Shown: piece by piece, positions 1 to 10,100 of the stretch | Layout: every line of letters starts with the position of its first letter | Position numbering within the stretch: position 1 is the stretch's first letter | Origin: Brachypodius melanocephalos | Lineage: Eukaryota > Chordata > Aves > Passeriformes > Pycnonotidae | Direction: 5' to 3' | DNA length: 64,000 bases | Assembly: GCA_013398615.1 (NCBI GenBank) | Contig: VZSR01000028.1 | Span: 5,881,728-5,945,727 of the forward strand | Position numbers and translations under genes: made by a program | The notes under the pieces: generated by a model | What the model was told of the DNA's origin: nothing | Databases searched by the model: none | The model's input: only the letters and a program-made list of their open reading frames with translations

Positions 1-2163
1 ATTTCTGATTGCTCTCATTAACAAGGGCAATGGAACACGTCAGTTCTACAAACACAGCTTCGATGCAAAAAATGCTCTAGAAAGCACAGAAGGTGAGGGA
101 GGGTTTTTTGTGTATGTTGGTAGTGAGTGTACTACTAAAGTAAATCAGTGTGACCAAAATATTTATACCTCAGGTGGCAGTACTTGAGGTGCAGGGATTG
201 AAAGCAAAAAGAGATTTTGGGGTGCATTTTTATACCAGTAAGTGCTGAGCCAGCAGCCAACCAAGCAAAAATCTGTTTCTCTGGGATCTAAGGGCAGTAC
301 AGAAAGCTGAGCTCGGCTGGCAGTGTCCTGCCAAACCAAACCCTGTCATCCCAGCCTCTTGCTGCCTGCCTTTGGAGCTGTTTGCAGCAGTCCCAGCCAT
401 GCTGCTGGCTGTGGGGCAGGAGCTCAAGGATGCTCAGCAGTGCAGAGCTGCAGCCTGGAGCGTACAGGAGGGGGAGTGTTTGCTTTGATAGCTGCTTCCT
501 CCCTGGGAAACCAGGGCTTGCTTCCCTGTCTCCTGCGAGCCCTCCCACCCCCAGGGTGCTCCAGCAGCATCTGACTGCACAAGGCTTTTTCTGGGCTCCC
601 AGGAGGGCTTACTGACATTGAAACTGCTCACTTCAGCCAAATTTGCAGAAAACTTCCCCAAAGCGACCTGCTCCCTCGAGCAGATGAAGAATTGCCAGCA
701 GCACAGGGCTCATCTCCATCACTCCTTACCATTGCAACCTGATTTGTAGCTGCCACTTGGATTTTGCAGTATCAGTGTGGACACTCCCTGTTCTGGTTAT
801 GGTATTGCTGGGGCTTCAAAGGGGCTTCCCATAAGTGAGGATTTACCTGTGGGTTTTGGGAACGTGCCTGTGATGTGACTGCCCATTCCTATTTTAAAAT
901 ACATCCTGAGCATCAGCCAAGCCCCTGTGGATGGCTGCACGTGTCCTTCTATGCCCAGGGGCAGCAGTGGTGTTTTCCAGAGGTGCTTTGGTAGTAAATG
1001 GGGAAGGGAAGCCTGGTCTAAGCACCTTCCCCTCATAAAAATGCCTGCCTTGGTCCAGTTATGCTTTAGCCATCTCAAAATTCCCAGCTCCTCTGAAAAG
1101 TCCAGCTCAGACCTCTGCTGCAGTCCTGTGGTTATGACTCAAGGGCTAAGCTTGTCAGGAAATCATGCGTATCCAGCAAAATGGGTTTCTGCATCTGGCC
1201 TGCCGATTGCTAGGTGGGATTCTTTTGTGTTTAGTAACATCAGTTTCTGAACAGGGACTTGGGAAACGGCTTCTTGCTGATCCACTTCAGAAATAAGAAG
1301 TCTGGGGGCATTTATTTGAAGGCCCAAACGTGCCTTATGGTACAGCCTGATAGTATTCCTGGTGGTATATGCCTGGCAACCATATTTCCATGGCATGTTG
1401 AATTCCCATACTTCACATTGGCCTGTAGAAATAACATCTGAAGTGGGAAAGTGGTTTTGTTTGGACCCACAACCTCTAAGCAGATAAAACTCGACGTGGT
1501 GACTGCTTTAGCTGCTCTTAGCTCAGAGTAAAGCTCCCCTGCAGCACACACAGAAGGTCTCTGAAGGATCTTGGGTCTCACTTCTCTGTAAGTCTCCAAA
1601 ATATAATTTTGATAAAAACAGATAAAGAGCAATTCCAAGCTCAAGAAACCGAAAAGCTGGTTTTTTTCTGAAAGATGCATTTAAAGTTCCCACAAAAGGT
1701 CAGAAGGCCTCCCCAGCAATATGATAACTCTGTGCACCATCACCAAAGAAGACAATATTTATAGCCAGCCAAGTTGGTTCACAGCTAGTGCCAGTAGAAG
1801 TCATTCCTTTGTACCACTCTGTGGAGTTTGGATTTTAGTGTAACTAATACCCTGCAGAAAACTGGTATAGGTCCCCAATGGGTCCCTGACCCCAGAAAGC
1901 TGACATTTAAACTCTCACCCATACAGCCCTATGTTGAGAACTCAGGTGAAGAGGCTGAGAGGGTAAAAACTCTAAAACACTCAGCCCCAGCAGAGTGATC
2001 CCCTGTGTGTGCGGGCATGTTAGGGACACCCATGAGCAGAGGGGACCCTCCAGACGCCCGTGTCACCTCACAAAGGAGATGTCACACACAACATTCCACC
2101 CATCACAATGCCCAGGGGGTGCATGGAAGCGAGGGTTGCCATAGGGGAAGTTGAGCAGCTGCC
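1..2163. other. Intergenic DNA upstream of the TSSK-like kinase
   Basis: No gene is supported here. The open frames on both strands are short and look like chance or GC-driven frames. The longest, on the minus strand at 1312-1680, has no recognisable domain and no convincing splice borders. The promoter of the kinase at 2164 must lie in this stretch, but I see no clear TATA box or CpG island. Confidence 0.5.
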
Positions 2164-3159
2164 ATGGAGGAGACATTACAGCTTCCCGATCCTGGATCAG
2201 AAGAAGACCATCCTGGAGTAGAAGAAGACCATCCTGGAGTAGAAGAAGACCATCCTGGAGCAGAAGACCAGCTCCAGCCAAGCCTGCCAGAACCAGAGAT
2301 CATGCCCAAAACACCACAGATCATGGCACCAAGGTCCGACGGAGGAGAGAGGGTACTCAGCGAGCTGGGCTACAGGCTGGGTCAGACGCTGGGGGAGGGC
2401 AGCTTCTCCAAGGTGAAGGCAGCCACCTCCAACAGACACAAGGGGCCCCTGGCTGTCAAGGTGGTGGACAGGGCGCGAGCGTCCCGAGCCGTGGTGTTCA
2501 AATTCCTGCCTCGGGAGCTCTCCATCGTGCGCCGCATCCAGCACCCCAACATCGTGCGCGTCTTCGAGCTCATCGAGGTCTGCAACAGGAAGCTCTACAT
2601 TGTGATGGAGGCCATGGACACCACCCTGCTGCAGGTGCTGGAGAGCCTGGGGAAGCTGCCCTGCGCCCCCAACGCCCGGGACATCTTCGTGCAGGTGGTG
2701 AGGGCCGTGCGCTACCTGCACGACCGCAACCTGGTGCACCGGGACCTCAAGTGCGAGAACGTGCTGCTCTCGGCCGACAGCCGCCGCGCCAAGATCAGCG
2801 ACTTCGGCTTCAGCAAGGAGCTCAAAGGCTACCCGGACCTCAGCACCACCTTCTGCGGCACCGCCGCCTTCGCCTCCCCGGAGGTGCTCATGGGCATCCC
2901 CTACGACGCCAAGAAGTACGACATTTGGAGCCTGGGGGTGATGCTCTACATGATGGTGGTGGGCAACGTTCCCTTTGACGACAGCAACGTGCAGAGCATG
3001 CCCCAGCTGCAGAAGAAGGGGGTGATGTACCCCGAGGGGCTGCCCCCGCTGCCGGAGCCCTGCCAAGCGCTCATCACCCAGCTGCTGCAGTACACCCCGT
3101 CCTCCCGGCCCGGCGCGGGGCAGATAGCCAAGAACCGCTGGCTCAATGGGGACATCTGA
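2164..3159 (+). CDS. TSSK6-like testis-specific serine/threonine kinase, single exon
   Basis: This 331-residue open frame encodes a complete protein kinase. Visible landmarks are the glycine loop GEGSFSKV (residues 77-84), catalytic lysine K99, helix-C glutamate E118 in LPRELS, catalytic loop HRDLKCEN (192-199), DFG at 213-215, and an activation segment LSTTFCGTAAFASPE ending at E240. The SPE in place of APE and the ELGYRLG start of the domain are as I recall for TSSK6, which is intronless and about 273 residues in human. TSSK kinases act in spermatids during sperm maturation (family knowledge). Start choice: the ATG at 2164 has a strong GCCATGG context but adds an acidic, repeat-bearing extension of about 50 residues absent from TSSK6. 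Internal ATGs at 2302 (M47) and 2323 (M54) would give the usual length. The kinase part is much richer in GC than its flanks. No near relative is expected beside MYO1B in mammals, so it may be a transposed copy; the exact paralogue is uncertain. Confidence 0.86.
   Translation: MEETLQLPDPGSEEDHPGVEEDHPGVEEDHPGAEDQLQPSLPEPEIMPKTPQIMAPRSDGGERVLSELGYRLGQTLGEGSFSKVKAATSNRHKGPLAVKVVDRARASRAVVFKFLPRELSIVRRIQHPNIVRVFELIEVCNRKLYIVMEAMDTTLLQVLESLGKLPCAPNARDIFVQVVRAVRYLHDRNLVHRDLKCENVLLSADSRRAKISDFGFSKELKGYPDLSTTFCGTAAFASPEVLMGIPYDAKKYDIWSLGVMLYMMVVGNVPFDDSNVQSMPQLQKKGVMYPEGLPPLPEPCQALITQLLQYTPSSRPGAGQIAKNRWLNGDI
2200..2262 (+). repeat. Three in-frame 21-bp repeats in the kinase N-terminus
   Basis: Three tandem, nearly identical 21-bp units encode EEDHPGV, EEDHPGV and EEDHPGA (residues 13-33). 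The preceding DPGSEED stretch may be a degenerate extra unit. Because the unit is a multiple of three, copy number can change without breaking the frame. Confidence 0.9.
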
Positions 3160-3203
3160 AGGAGACAGCCCTCCCTCAAGAGCCTGGAACAGCATTTTGG
3201 TGC

Positions 3204-3209
3204 AATAAA
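3204..3209 (+). other. Polyadenylation signal of the TSSK-like gene
   Basis: AATAAA lies 45 nt after the TGA stop. A GT-rich stretch typical of a downstream element follows at about 3233-3252 (GCGGTTTGTTGGTGGTTTTG). Together they predict cleavage near 3220-3230 and a very short 3' UTR. Confidence 0.7.
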
Positions 3210-3229
3210 TACTGTCATGGAAAAGCATT

Positions 3230-5847
3230 TCTGCGGTTTGTTGGTGGTTTTGAGGCCCGGGGGTGCCTGCGTGTGGAGCTGATGGAACTGCAGGCACCAG
3301 CACGGCCGTGTGCTCTCAGGGGGAGGTCAGATCCCAAAACTGCAGTGGGAGCCTGCTGCAGGCTCAGTTTTGAAACAAAAACCATGCAGAGTTGCCAGGG
3401 CAGGGTGGTGAGGTGCAGCAGCACAGTCCATCGTGGTGCCTGCTCCCTAAATCACCAAAACTCTGCAACAGCCACCCCAATCTGCTCCTCCCCACCCTCT
3501 GCTATGGAAGGAGAGCTGCTCTCACAGGGGTCATGGCTTCTCCTCAGCCTTGTTCACCACCAGACTGTATTTGAGCAGGTGGAGAATCTGTGATCCTGCA
3601 AATCAATGCTGCAGAGAAAATGTCACCTTTTTTTTTGTGTGGTACTCACAGCCCAAAATCACACTAGGATTTTTGCAGGCAGCTGGACAGCATTACCCAG
3701 CCAAAAGTCTCGGTGTGGCTTTGAGATCCACGCCTTACATGGAACATCTTTCAGATATTTGTTGTCAGCAATATTCGAAACATCTGCTGAAAGACACTTG
3801 ATGAGAAATGCCACTGGCCATGGAGAACCTGAAAGGGAAAAGTGATAAAGATATAAAAGAGAACCACTCTGCTGACTCCTGCTGACCAGCTTCAGTGTGG
3901 AAGATTACCAATGACTCTTAACGCAACCCCCAAAATCTTTTGTGGGTCCTTATGGGCAAGTCCTATTTCAAAGGGTTGATTAAAGGTCAGAGCTGGTGTC
4001 TGGACTGTGCTTTCATGAGACATTTCAACCCACCCCAAACAACCTCCAGCTTCCACTGGAACTGAAGCCTAGGAGGAAATAAATGTGCATTTGGGTGGTT
4101 TGATGATGATGGTGCCTCGTGAGCAGCACAGCCCGTGGCCAGACATCAACAGACCAGTGCACGTGGCTCTGCTGGAGGAGGTGGAAACACCTTTCCCAAA
4201 ACAAACATTTGGGGTCTGTTAAAAGCAGTGGTTTAAGTAGAACAAGATGTGGCAGCAGAGGCCAGCCCAAGGCTTTTCAGCATGCAGGCTACTGGGAATT
4301 TTGCCACCCCCAGAATGAAGATTTATTTTGTTCTTCTCGCAGCTGCAAAATAGAACTTGCAGCAGCAAAGTCCGAAGTGGACAGAGCAATGGGATACAAA
4401 GGGTGTCTTGTGGCCATCCAGGGCTGTGGAAACAGGCTTGGGAAAGATCAGGAAGGGGATGGAAAAGGGGAAAACTCATAAGGGTGTGGGAAGCAAGGAC
4501 TTCAGGGTAGTGACATTTTCAGCAAGGCTCAGTTCTTTTTCTGCTCACCTTCCAGCCACCCTGTCAGCCTCATCACAATCCATGCCCCAGGACATCCAAG
4601 TACCTGTCCATCTCCATCTACTGCCTCCCTCCAGCCCTTTTCTTGCATCCAGGTACCTCCCCACAACCTGGGAAGCACAAACCTGGTGCTGCTGTGTTTC
4701 CTCTCCTTTTGCCCTATCTTAATCTTCTTTCCTTGAAGACAAAGCTAACAGGATGGGGAGTCATTCTAAACCCCAGACCCTATTAATCTCCCCTCAGCAC
4801 CACATTCTCCTAAGTGGTTGCATCTGTTGAGGACATGAGCTGGGAGGGATGAGTGATGTTTTGTGAGGCTGTGCCCCCTTGGGTGGCTTGGGAAAGCAGC
4901 TGGGGTTCAAGTGGGGAGAGGTTTGAAGGGAGCCACAGGAGGCTGCTCAGGCTGCCTGCAGCCCTTGCCCTCTGCAGACAGATGGTGATCTCCCAGGGCC
5001 AGCACTAACGACCTCAGAGCACTCCCCAGGCTGAGAAAATAGTCCATTACACGCCTAATTATGCAAATTAAAAAATAAAAATCACAATTAAAGACCCTGA
5101 GCCAGTTCTTATCTGATTTGCACCAGTGGGATATCAGTTTTGAAAGGAGGGCAGCAGCGGAGGCTTTGAGCAGGATGAGGCAGAGGCTCACGGCTCTGCC
5201 AGCACCCCTTCCCTCCAGAGGCCACTGCATGTGCTGAGCCTGCTGCTTCCCTGAGCTTATCTCCTCCTCAGGAGGGTAGAAATTTTTAACCTTTAACCTT
5301 TTTTAACCTTCCTGGGAGGCACACAGTTGATGGAGGTGCCCCTTCCCTGACTGCTGGCAGATGAGCCACAAAGCACAGTGCGCTGTGTTTATGGGACAGT
5401 CCTCAGATGTAGAACAAGCATGTGCTGGAGGCACAACCAGCCACACTGGGTGACCAGTCTCCTGACCAGTCCCACCAGACTCGTCCTGCAGTGTCACTCT
5501 GTCCTCCCCAGGCTGTGTGGAACACACTGGGGCGGTGCAATCTGGAAATGAAAGCTCCCATGTCATCCCAGCACCGAATAACTTTCCGTGGGGGACCTGA
5601 CCATTGAGCAGTCTGCACAAACAGCTATGTGCTATTCAGCTCTTCTCCAAGGATAAGAAGGCAAATGTCCAGGGCCTGTGTGCCAGCACCTGGCTGCTGT
5701 TGGCTCATTGCATGGTGTGAGCATTACCCCATCCACACCCTCTTGCTGGCTGTCCTGGGGCCCTGTGTCACCAGCGGGCTCGCTGGAAGGTCTTTCAGAT
5801 TTTTAGACGTGTCTTGAAATCAGTTAGAGGGACTCTTCAAAGGGCAT
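3230..5847. other. Intergenic DNA between the kinase and the candidate minus-strand gene
   Basis: No supported gene. The stretch holds an AT-rich block at about 5035-5110 with an octamer/homeodomain-like core, and three imperfect TTTAACCT copies at about 5284-5310. If the gene at 5848-7101 is real, its 3' UTR extends into this region. A minus-strand AATAAA lies at about 4322-4327, but nothing ties it to that gene. Confidence 0.45.
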
Positions 5848-6056
5848 TCAGCAGAACAGAGTGTTTAGTGTTTTCTTGAGATCATCTTGAAGCAATTTTA
5901 CCCCGTTTAATCTTAAAAGGGCATTATAAATTTCAAAGACGTCTTCCAGACCTTTAGTATAGCTCTCCTCCCGCTGCTCTTTTGTCCATATTCTGCACCA
6001 CTTTGCCTGAAATACAGCCTTTATTTCAGGCAAATGAAAGGAAAGGAGGTAATTCA
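5848..6056 (-). CDS. Terminal exon of the unrecognised minus-strand gene
   Basis: 209 nt from a GTGCAG acceptor to a TGA stop at 5848-5850, phase-matched to the exon at 6970-7101. The 68 codons are rich in Leu, Lys, Glu and Asp, as expected of a helical protein tail. A second acceptor-like TTTCAG at about 6024 would exclude the in-phase junction. Confidence 0.4.
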
Positions 6057-7101
6057 CTGCACGCTTACATTAAAGCTCCCTCTTCAGCTAAGCAGAATTT
6101 GCTCTCAGGATTTCAGGCCATGCCTGATGTGTCTGATAAGCTTCAGGACTCAGCTGCTTAAAAGTCTCCACATTACCAAACTCTGGAGATAAGCACAGTC
6201 ATGACTTGCTGGAGAGCGCTGCCGGGTGATCAAACATCTCAGTGCTCCTGCCCCAGCCCAGGGCTGCCTCCCCAGGGCTGCCCCAGCCCAGGGCTGCCTC
6301 TCCAGGGCTGCCCCAGCCCAGGGCTGCCTCTCCAGGGCTCTCCCTGTCTGCCTGCAGCCCAGCCAGGCTCTCTCTGCCCTGCTCCGATCACCCCAGGGCC
6401 AGCCAGCAGTGGTAGGGGTACCTGCCTGACCCAGCCTCGCTGCAGAGGCCAAGCTTCCAACAGGCAATTGAGCCAGCTGAGCCCTGCTGGAACACATTAA
6501 CCTTTCCATAATTGCAGCCTTCAGTGCTGGCAGCCTGTTCTCCAGTGACCTGGAATCCTCCTGGCTCTTTTCTGGACTTTGCTGCACCGAGTTATGAGCC
6601 TCCATGGCTTTGTGCAAACCCTTCTCCAGCTGAAAATCTCCTCACCCTCACTTTTCATCACCTCCACAGCTCTCTACACTTAGTTGTCTGCCAGAAGGGC
6701 AAACATTTTCCTGTCTTGAGCCTTTTGGTTATATTAAGCGTAATAAAAAAAAGCTAACAAGAGGTTCTCACCAAAGAACAGGATCCAGTGGGTCTTTGCA
6801 CGTGTAACTTTCCTTGCAAACGAAAAGCTTTCTATGAATAATATTCTCATTTTCACAGCACCTAGCAAACATTAGTCCTTGCTGTTTCACCTAGTGGTAA
6901 ATGTTATTCTCCCTGTGTTACAGTGCACAGGCTAAGGGATTTTATTTTAGTTTACAGTTCAGAACTTACCTGGCCACTCATCCTCTGGCCAGATCATGAC
7001 TCTGTCTTCAAGCAATAATGAATTCAACCATATCTGATGGTCTGGAAAGACATATGATTTTCCTCTCCAAAACTGCTTCCGGATCAACTTCATTTTATCT
7101 C
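5848..7101 (-). CDS. Candidate two-exon 3' end of an unrecognised protein gene (partial)
   Basis: Two minus-strand open segments join in phase. The upstream exon (6970-7101, 132 nt) follows a TTTAG acceptor and ends at a consensus GTAAGT donor after CCAG. The terminal exon (5848-6056, 209 nt) starts after GTGCAG and runs 68 codons to TGA. The junction codon G+TG encodes valine, and the frame is open throughout. The predicted tail is soluble, rich in charged and aromatic residues (WPEDEWP in the first exon) and ends in an apparently helical segment (DVFEIYNALLRLNGVKLLQ). I do not recognise the family. The 913-bp intron holds a minisatellite. The terminal acceptor has a weak pyrimidine tract, and I found no convincing upstream exons. 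An ATG at about 7094 with A at -3 could instead be a start. It could be an unannotated gene end, a decayed copy, or chance. Confidence 0.4.
6251..6340. repeat. Minisatellite, three 30-bp units
   Basis: Three tandem copies of a C-rich 30-bp unit beginning CCCCAGCCCAGGGCTGCCTC lie at 6251-6280, 6281-6310 and 6311-6340, with only one or two differences between copies. The open frames across it on both strands are products of the repeat. Confidence 0.92.
6970..7101 (-). CDS. Upstream exon of the unrecognised minus-strand gene
   Basis: 132 nt with a phase-1 start and end. The acceptor is a pyrimidine-rich stretch ending ATTTAG; the donor is CAG|GTAAGT, a full consensus. It contains the residues FWRGKSYVFPDHQIWL. 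A wider open frame continues upstream to about 7465, but its middle part looks like untranslated sequence. Confidence 0.4.
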
Positions 7102-10100
7102 CTAAATGAATGAAAGGAAGTAGACTACAGACACAGATGGCTGGAGCTTCTTTTCCACGTTCTGAATAAGGGATCCAAATTTCCCAAGTGGATTTAGCAG
7201 CCCTTTTCACACCACAGGCTGTGACACGGGCACAGGCTGCCCTCAGCTGGGGCATCTCAGTCCTTGGAGGTTTGCAAGGGCAAAGTGCCTGGTCTGGTGT
7301 CAGAGTTGGCCCTGCCTTGAGCAGCACGTTGGGCTGGGGATGTCCAGCCTGCCCTCCCACATGAATTACCCTGTGATCCCGCAAACACACAATTTTTTGT
7401 GCTACGAGGTGACACCTTTTCTTTGTTTCAGAGAGACACAGACTTCTCCGTGAGTTTGGCTGCAAGGGTGATAAATAACTGTATTTTCTAGACCCATTAA
7501 AAAGTGGGACAGTGCCTCCATGTGCTGATTACATTTTGGATTTTACCGGTCTTACAGGAGGCAACTTGACACAGGGACCTGAGTGTGGCTGTGGGGTGTT
7601 TCTCCTTGAATTTGAAGAGCCACACAAGGGTGGGTGGGGTGTCTGTGCTCCTTCATTCCTCTTCACGTTATTATCAGCCACAGCAGCAACCAGCAGATCC
7701 CCTGAAAGACATTTGTGGTGTTATTCCTTCCTCTCAGCTGGCAGATGTTCATTGTATTCAGGTGGCACCTAAATGTCACAGGAGCCCTCTTGGGACAGGT
7801 CCTGCGTGCAGGTGTCATTTCTTTTATTGATCATCTCTTCCTCAGAAGATCTCCCTTCATAAATGAGAGAACCTCCTCTTGGACTGTGCAATCTGTAGGT
7901 GTCCTCACAAAGAGCAGAGGGTGAGACACCACAGGGCTGTTTGCCTCATGCATTACCAAGAATCAGAGAAGCATTTCTGGGCAGCACAGCTCAGTGTGCT
8001 TTACAACACAAGTGATTCTTGAGAGGGAAAAGATTAATTAAAAAAAAAAAAAAAAAAAAGGAAACTAATTAAATGCCTCTTAGCAGACCCATTTAACACC
8101 AACAATGTGACAAGGTCAATGGCCACAGCGTCAGCAGTCATTTGGCCAGCAATAGGGTCACAGAGCACCTTGTACCCTCACATGTTTACAGAGGAGCTGG
8201 ATCTCACCAAATGCTGAGAGCTCTCAAGTCCCACTAAACTATTTTAAAGTAAATAGTAGCTGAGGGGACTGAGCATCTCCAGATAAGCCCTTCAGAAATC
8301 CCTGACCATCCCTCCTCCATGTGGTCACTTTGCTTATTCTCCATGTGCTGTAGCAACCCACTGGAGTTGCAACTGGCAGCTCCATTTCATCAGAATGCTC
8401 TGCACAGCACTGTCATATCATCACATTCTCCAGAGAAACATGCCATTTCCATTAAAACCTTCATCAAAAATACATATGGAGCATTCACTGCAGCTGGCTT
8501 GGCTTAGTGGTACCTCAGACCTGGGCATGCCCAGCCTGAAGGTTGGGTAGGATGTTGGAGTTCCTCCACAAGTACATGGCAGGAGAGGCAGGATTTGTGC
8601 AGCACATGGGCTGCCAGCTCCTCCTGGCAGAGCAGCAACCAGCCCAGGGGACACCAACACACCAGACAACATTCTCATTAATTACAAGCAAAAAAAAAAA
8701 AACAACAAACCCCAAAACACCCATTATTGTCTCGAAAATAATGATAATCCTTGGCTTCTTGCTTGCCATGTTCATTAGCATGTTAATAGGAAACCCATTA
8801 TGGAAGAGCTAAACCACGCAGTCATGCACATGTGCACCCAGTCATTTATTACAACAGCAGCTTCCCTTCTATTCAACATATTTCTCCCCATCCAGAAAAT
8901 GGTTCAAGCTGCACCATCCAGGGCAAGCTGTAATTGACAAATAAATCTTGAGGAAAGCAATTTTGCTTTCTGTGCATTACGCAGCCAATTATCTTTTCCA
9001 ATATCGAGAGCTCTGTTTATTTATTAGTGATGGAGCCAGGGAATTGCTGGAAGGAGGACCCACGGGAGGGTTGCACCTACTAGCAAGCTTCACACAGAGA
9101 CACACCAGCCTTCAAATAAACACACAGACAGTCGGATAAATAGGGGGAGAAATGTCAAAAGTGACTCTCAGCAAACAACAGATCCACAAACCACCATGTC
9201 CATGTGGAAGGAAACTACTACTGGTGAAGGAAGCACCCAGGGGTGGCCCAGACCCAGGCAGGGACAGAGCTCCTAAGCCCAAGGAGGGAGGATGGGGGTG
9301 GCACAGGGGGATGCAGGGCTCAGCCAGCCTGGATAAGCAGCACAGTCACTTGGGTACTTCTCGAGCTGATCACACGAGAGTTTCTGACTCAGCAGCACGG
9401 TTAACTATGAAGGTGTGAGTGCATTACTCAGGGCAGGTAACTAGGAGAAAACCACGGTGGAGGCTGTAGCCTTTTCTGCAGCCATCATCTCCTGCACTTC
9501 ATCTTCATGGCAGAAAAAGCACAGCCAGTTTTCTGTCTTTAGTTAGACTATTTCAGGCAGCGCCTGGTGGGAGACAGTCATGGAGAGAACTGTGCTGGTG
9601 GTTTTGGGACAGAGCACCAGCCTGTCAGCAGATTAAATCTTTTGCAAATGCTATTCTCAACACATCATGCAGGATCTAAACTTCAGACCAACAGCTCAGC
9701 ACAAAGTTATTACGAAACTGGAGCCTTTCGTATTTTGGCCTTAACACTCCTAAAACATTTGTGGTTTTCATTGCACCCCGCTCCATTTCTTTGGTTTTAC
9801 TCTAGCCCTGAATTTTCTGCACGCCTCAGATTTTTATGTGGGGGAGGAAGAGTTGCACCGCAGATGCTTGGCTTACAAAGCTCCACAGCCCCACAGCAGT
9901 TGGGGAGGACACAAAGATGGGCATCATCTGGTGACCTGCCTGACAGCAGGGGAGCAGCAGAGGTCTGGGTGAGCATTGCTGGTGGGAGAGTGGAATATTC
10001 CATTGAACAAAAAGCATCAGAGAAGACTTTGGCATGTTGGGTCAGGACTTTAACCAAGTGCATGTGATAAAATGCTGATGACCTCAGTCATGAGCTCTGC

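Noticed and set aside
2151..2978. 275-codon plus-strand open frame overlapping the kinase in another frame
   Set aside because: Arg/Gly/Gln-rich shadow of the kinase and its 21-bp repeats.
2197..3303. 368-codon minus-strand open frame opposite the kinase
   Set aside because: It is the antisense shadow of a GC3-rich kinase frame; composition is rich in His, Gly, Ala and Val with no domain.
6959..7465. 168-codon minus-strand open frame as one long exon
   Set aside because: Only the part at 6970-7101 has consensus splice borders and protein-like composition. The middle part reads like untranslated DNA, although a CTTGCAG at the upstream end leaves some doubt.
8515..8781. Minus-strand open frame starting MASKKPRIIIIFETIMG
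   Set aside because: The hydrophobic run is produced by AT-rich low-complexity DNA including a long T run; no splice or domain support.
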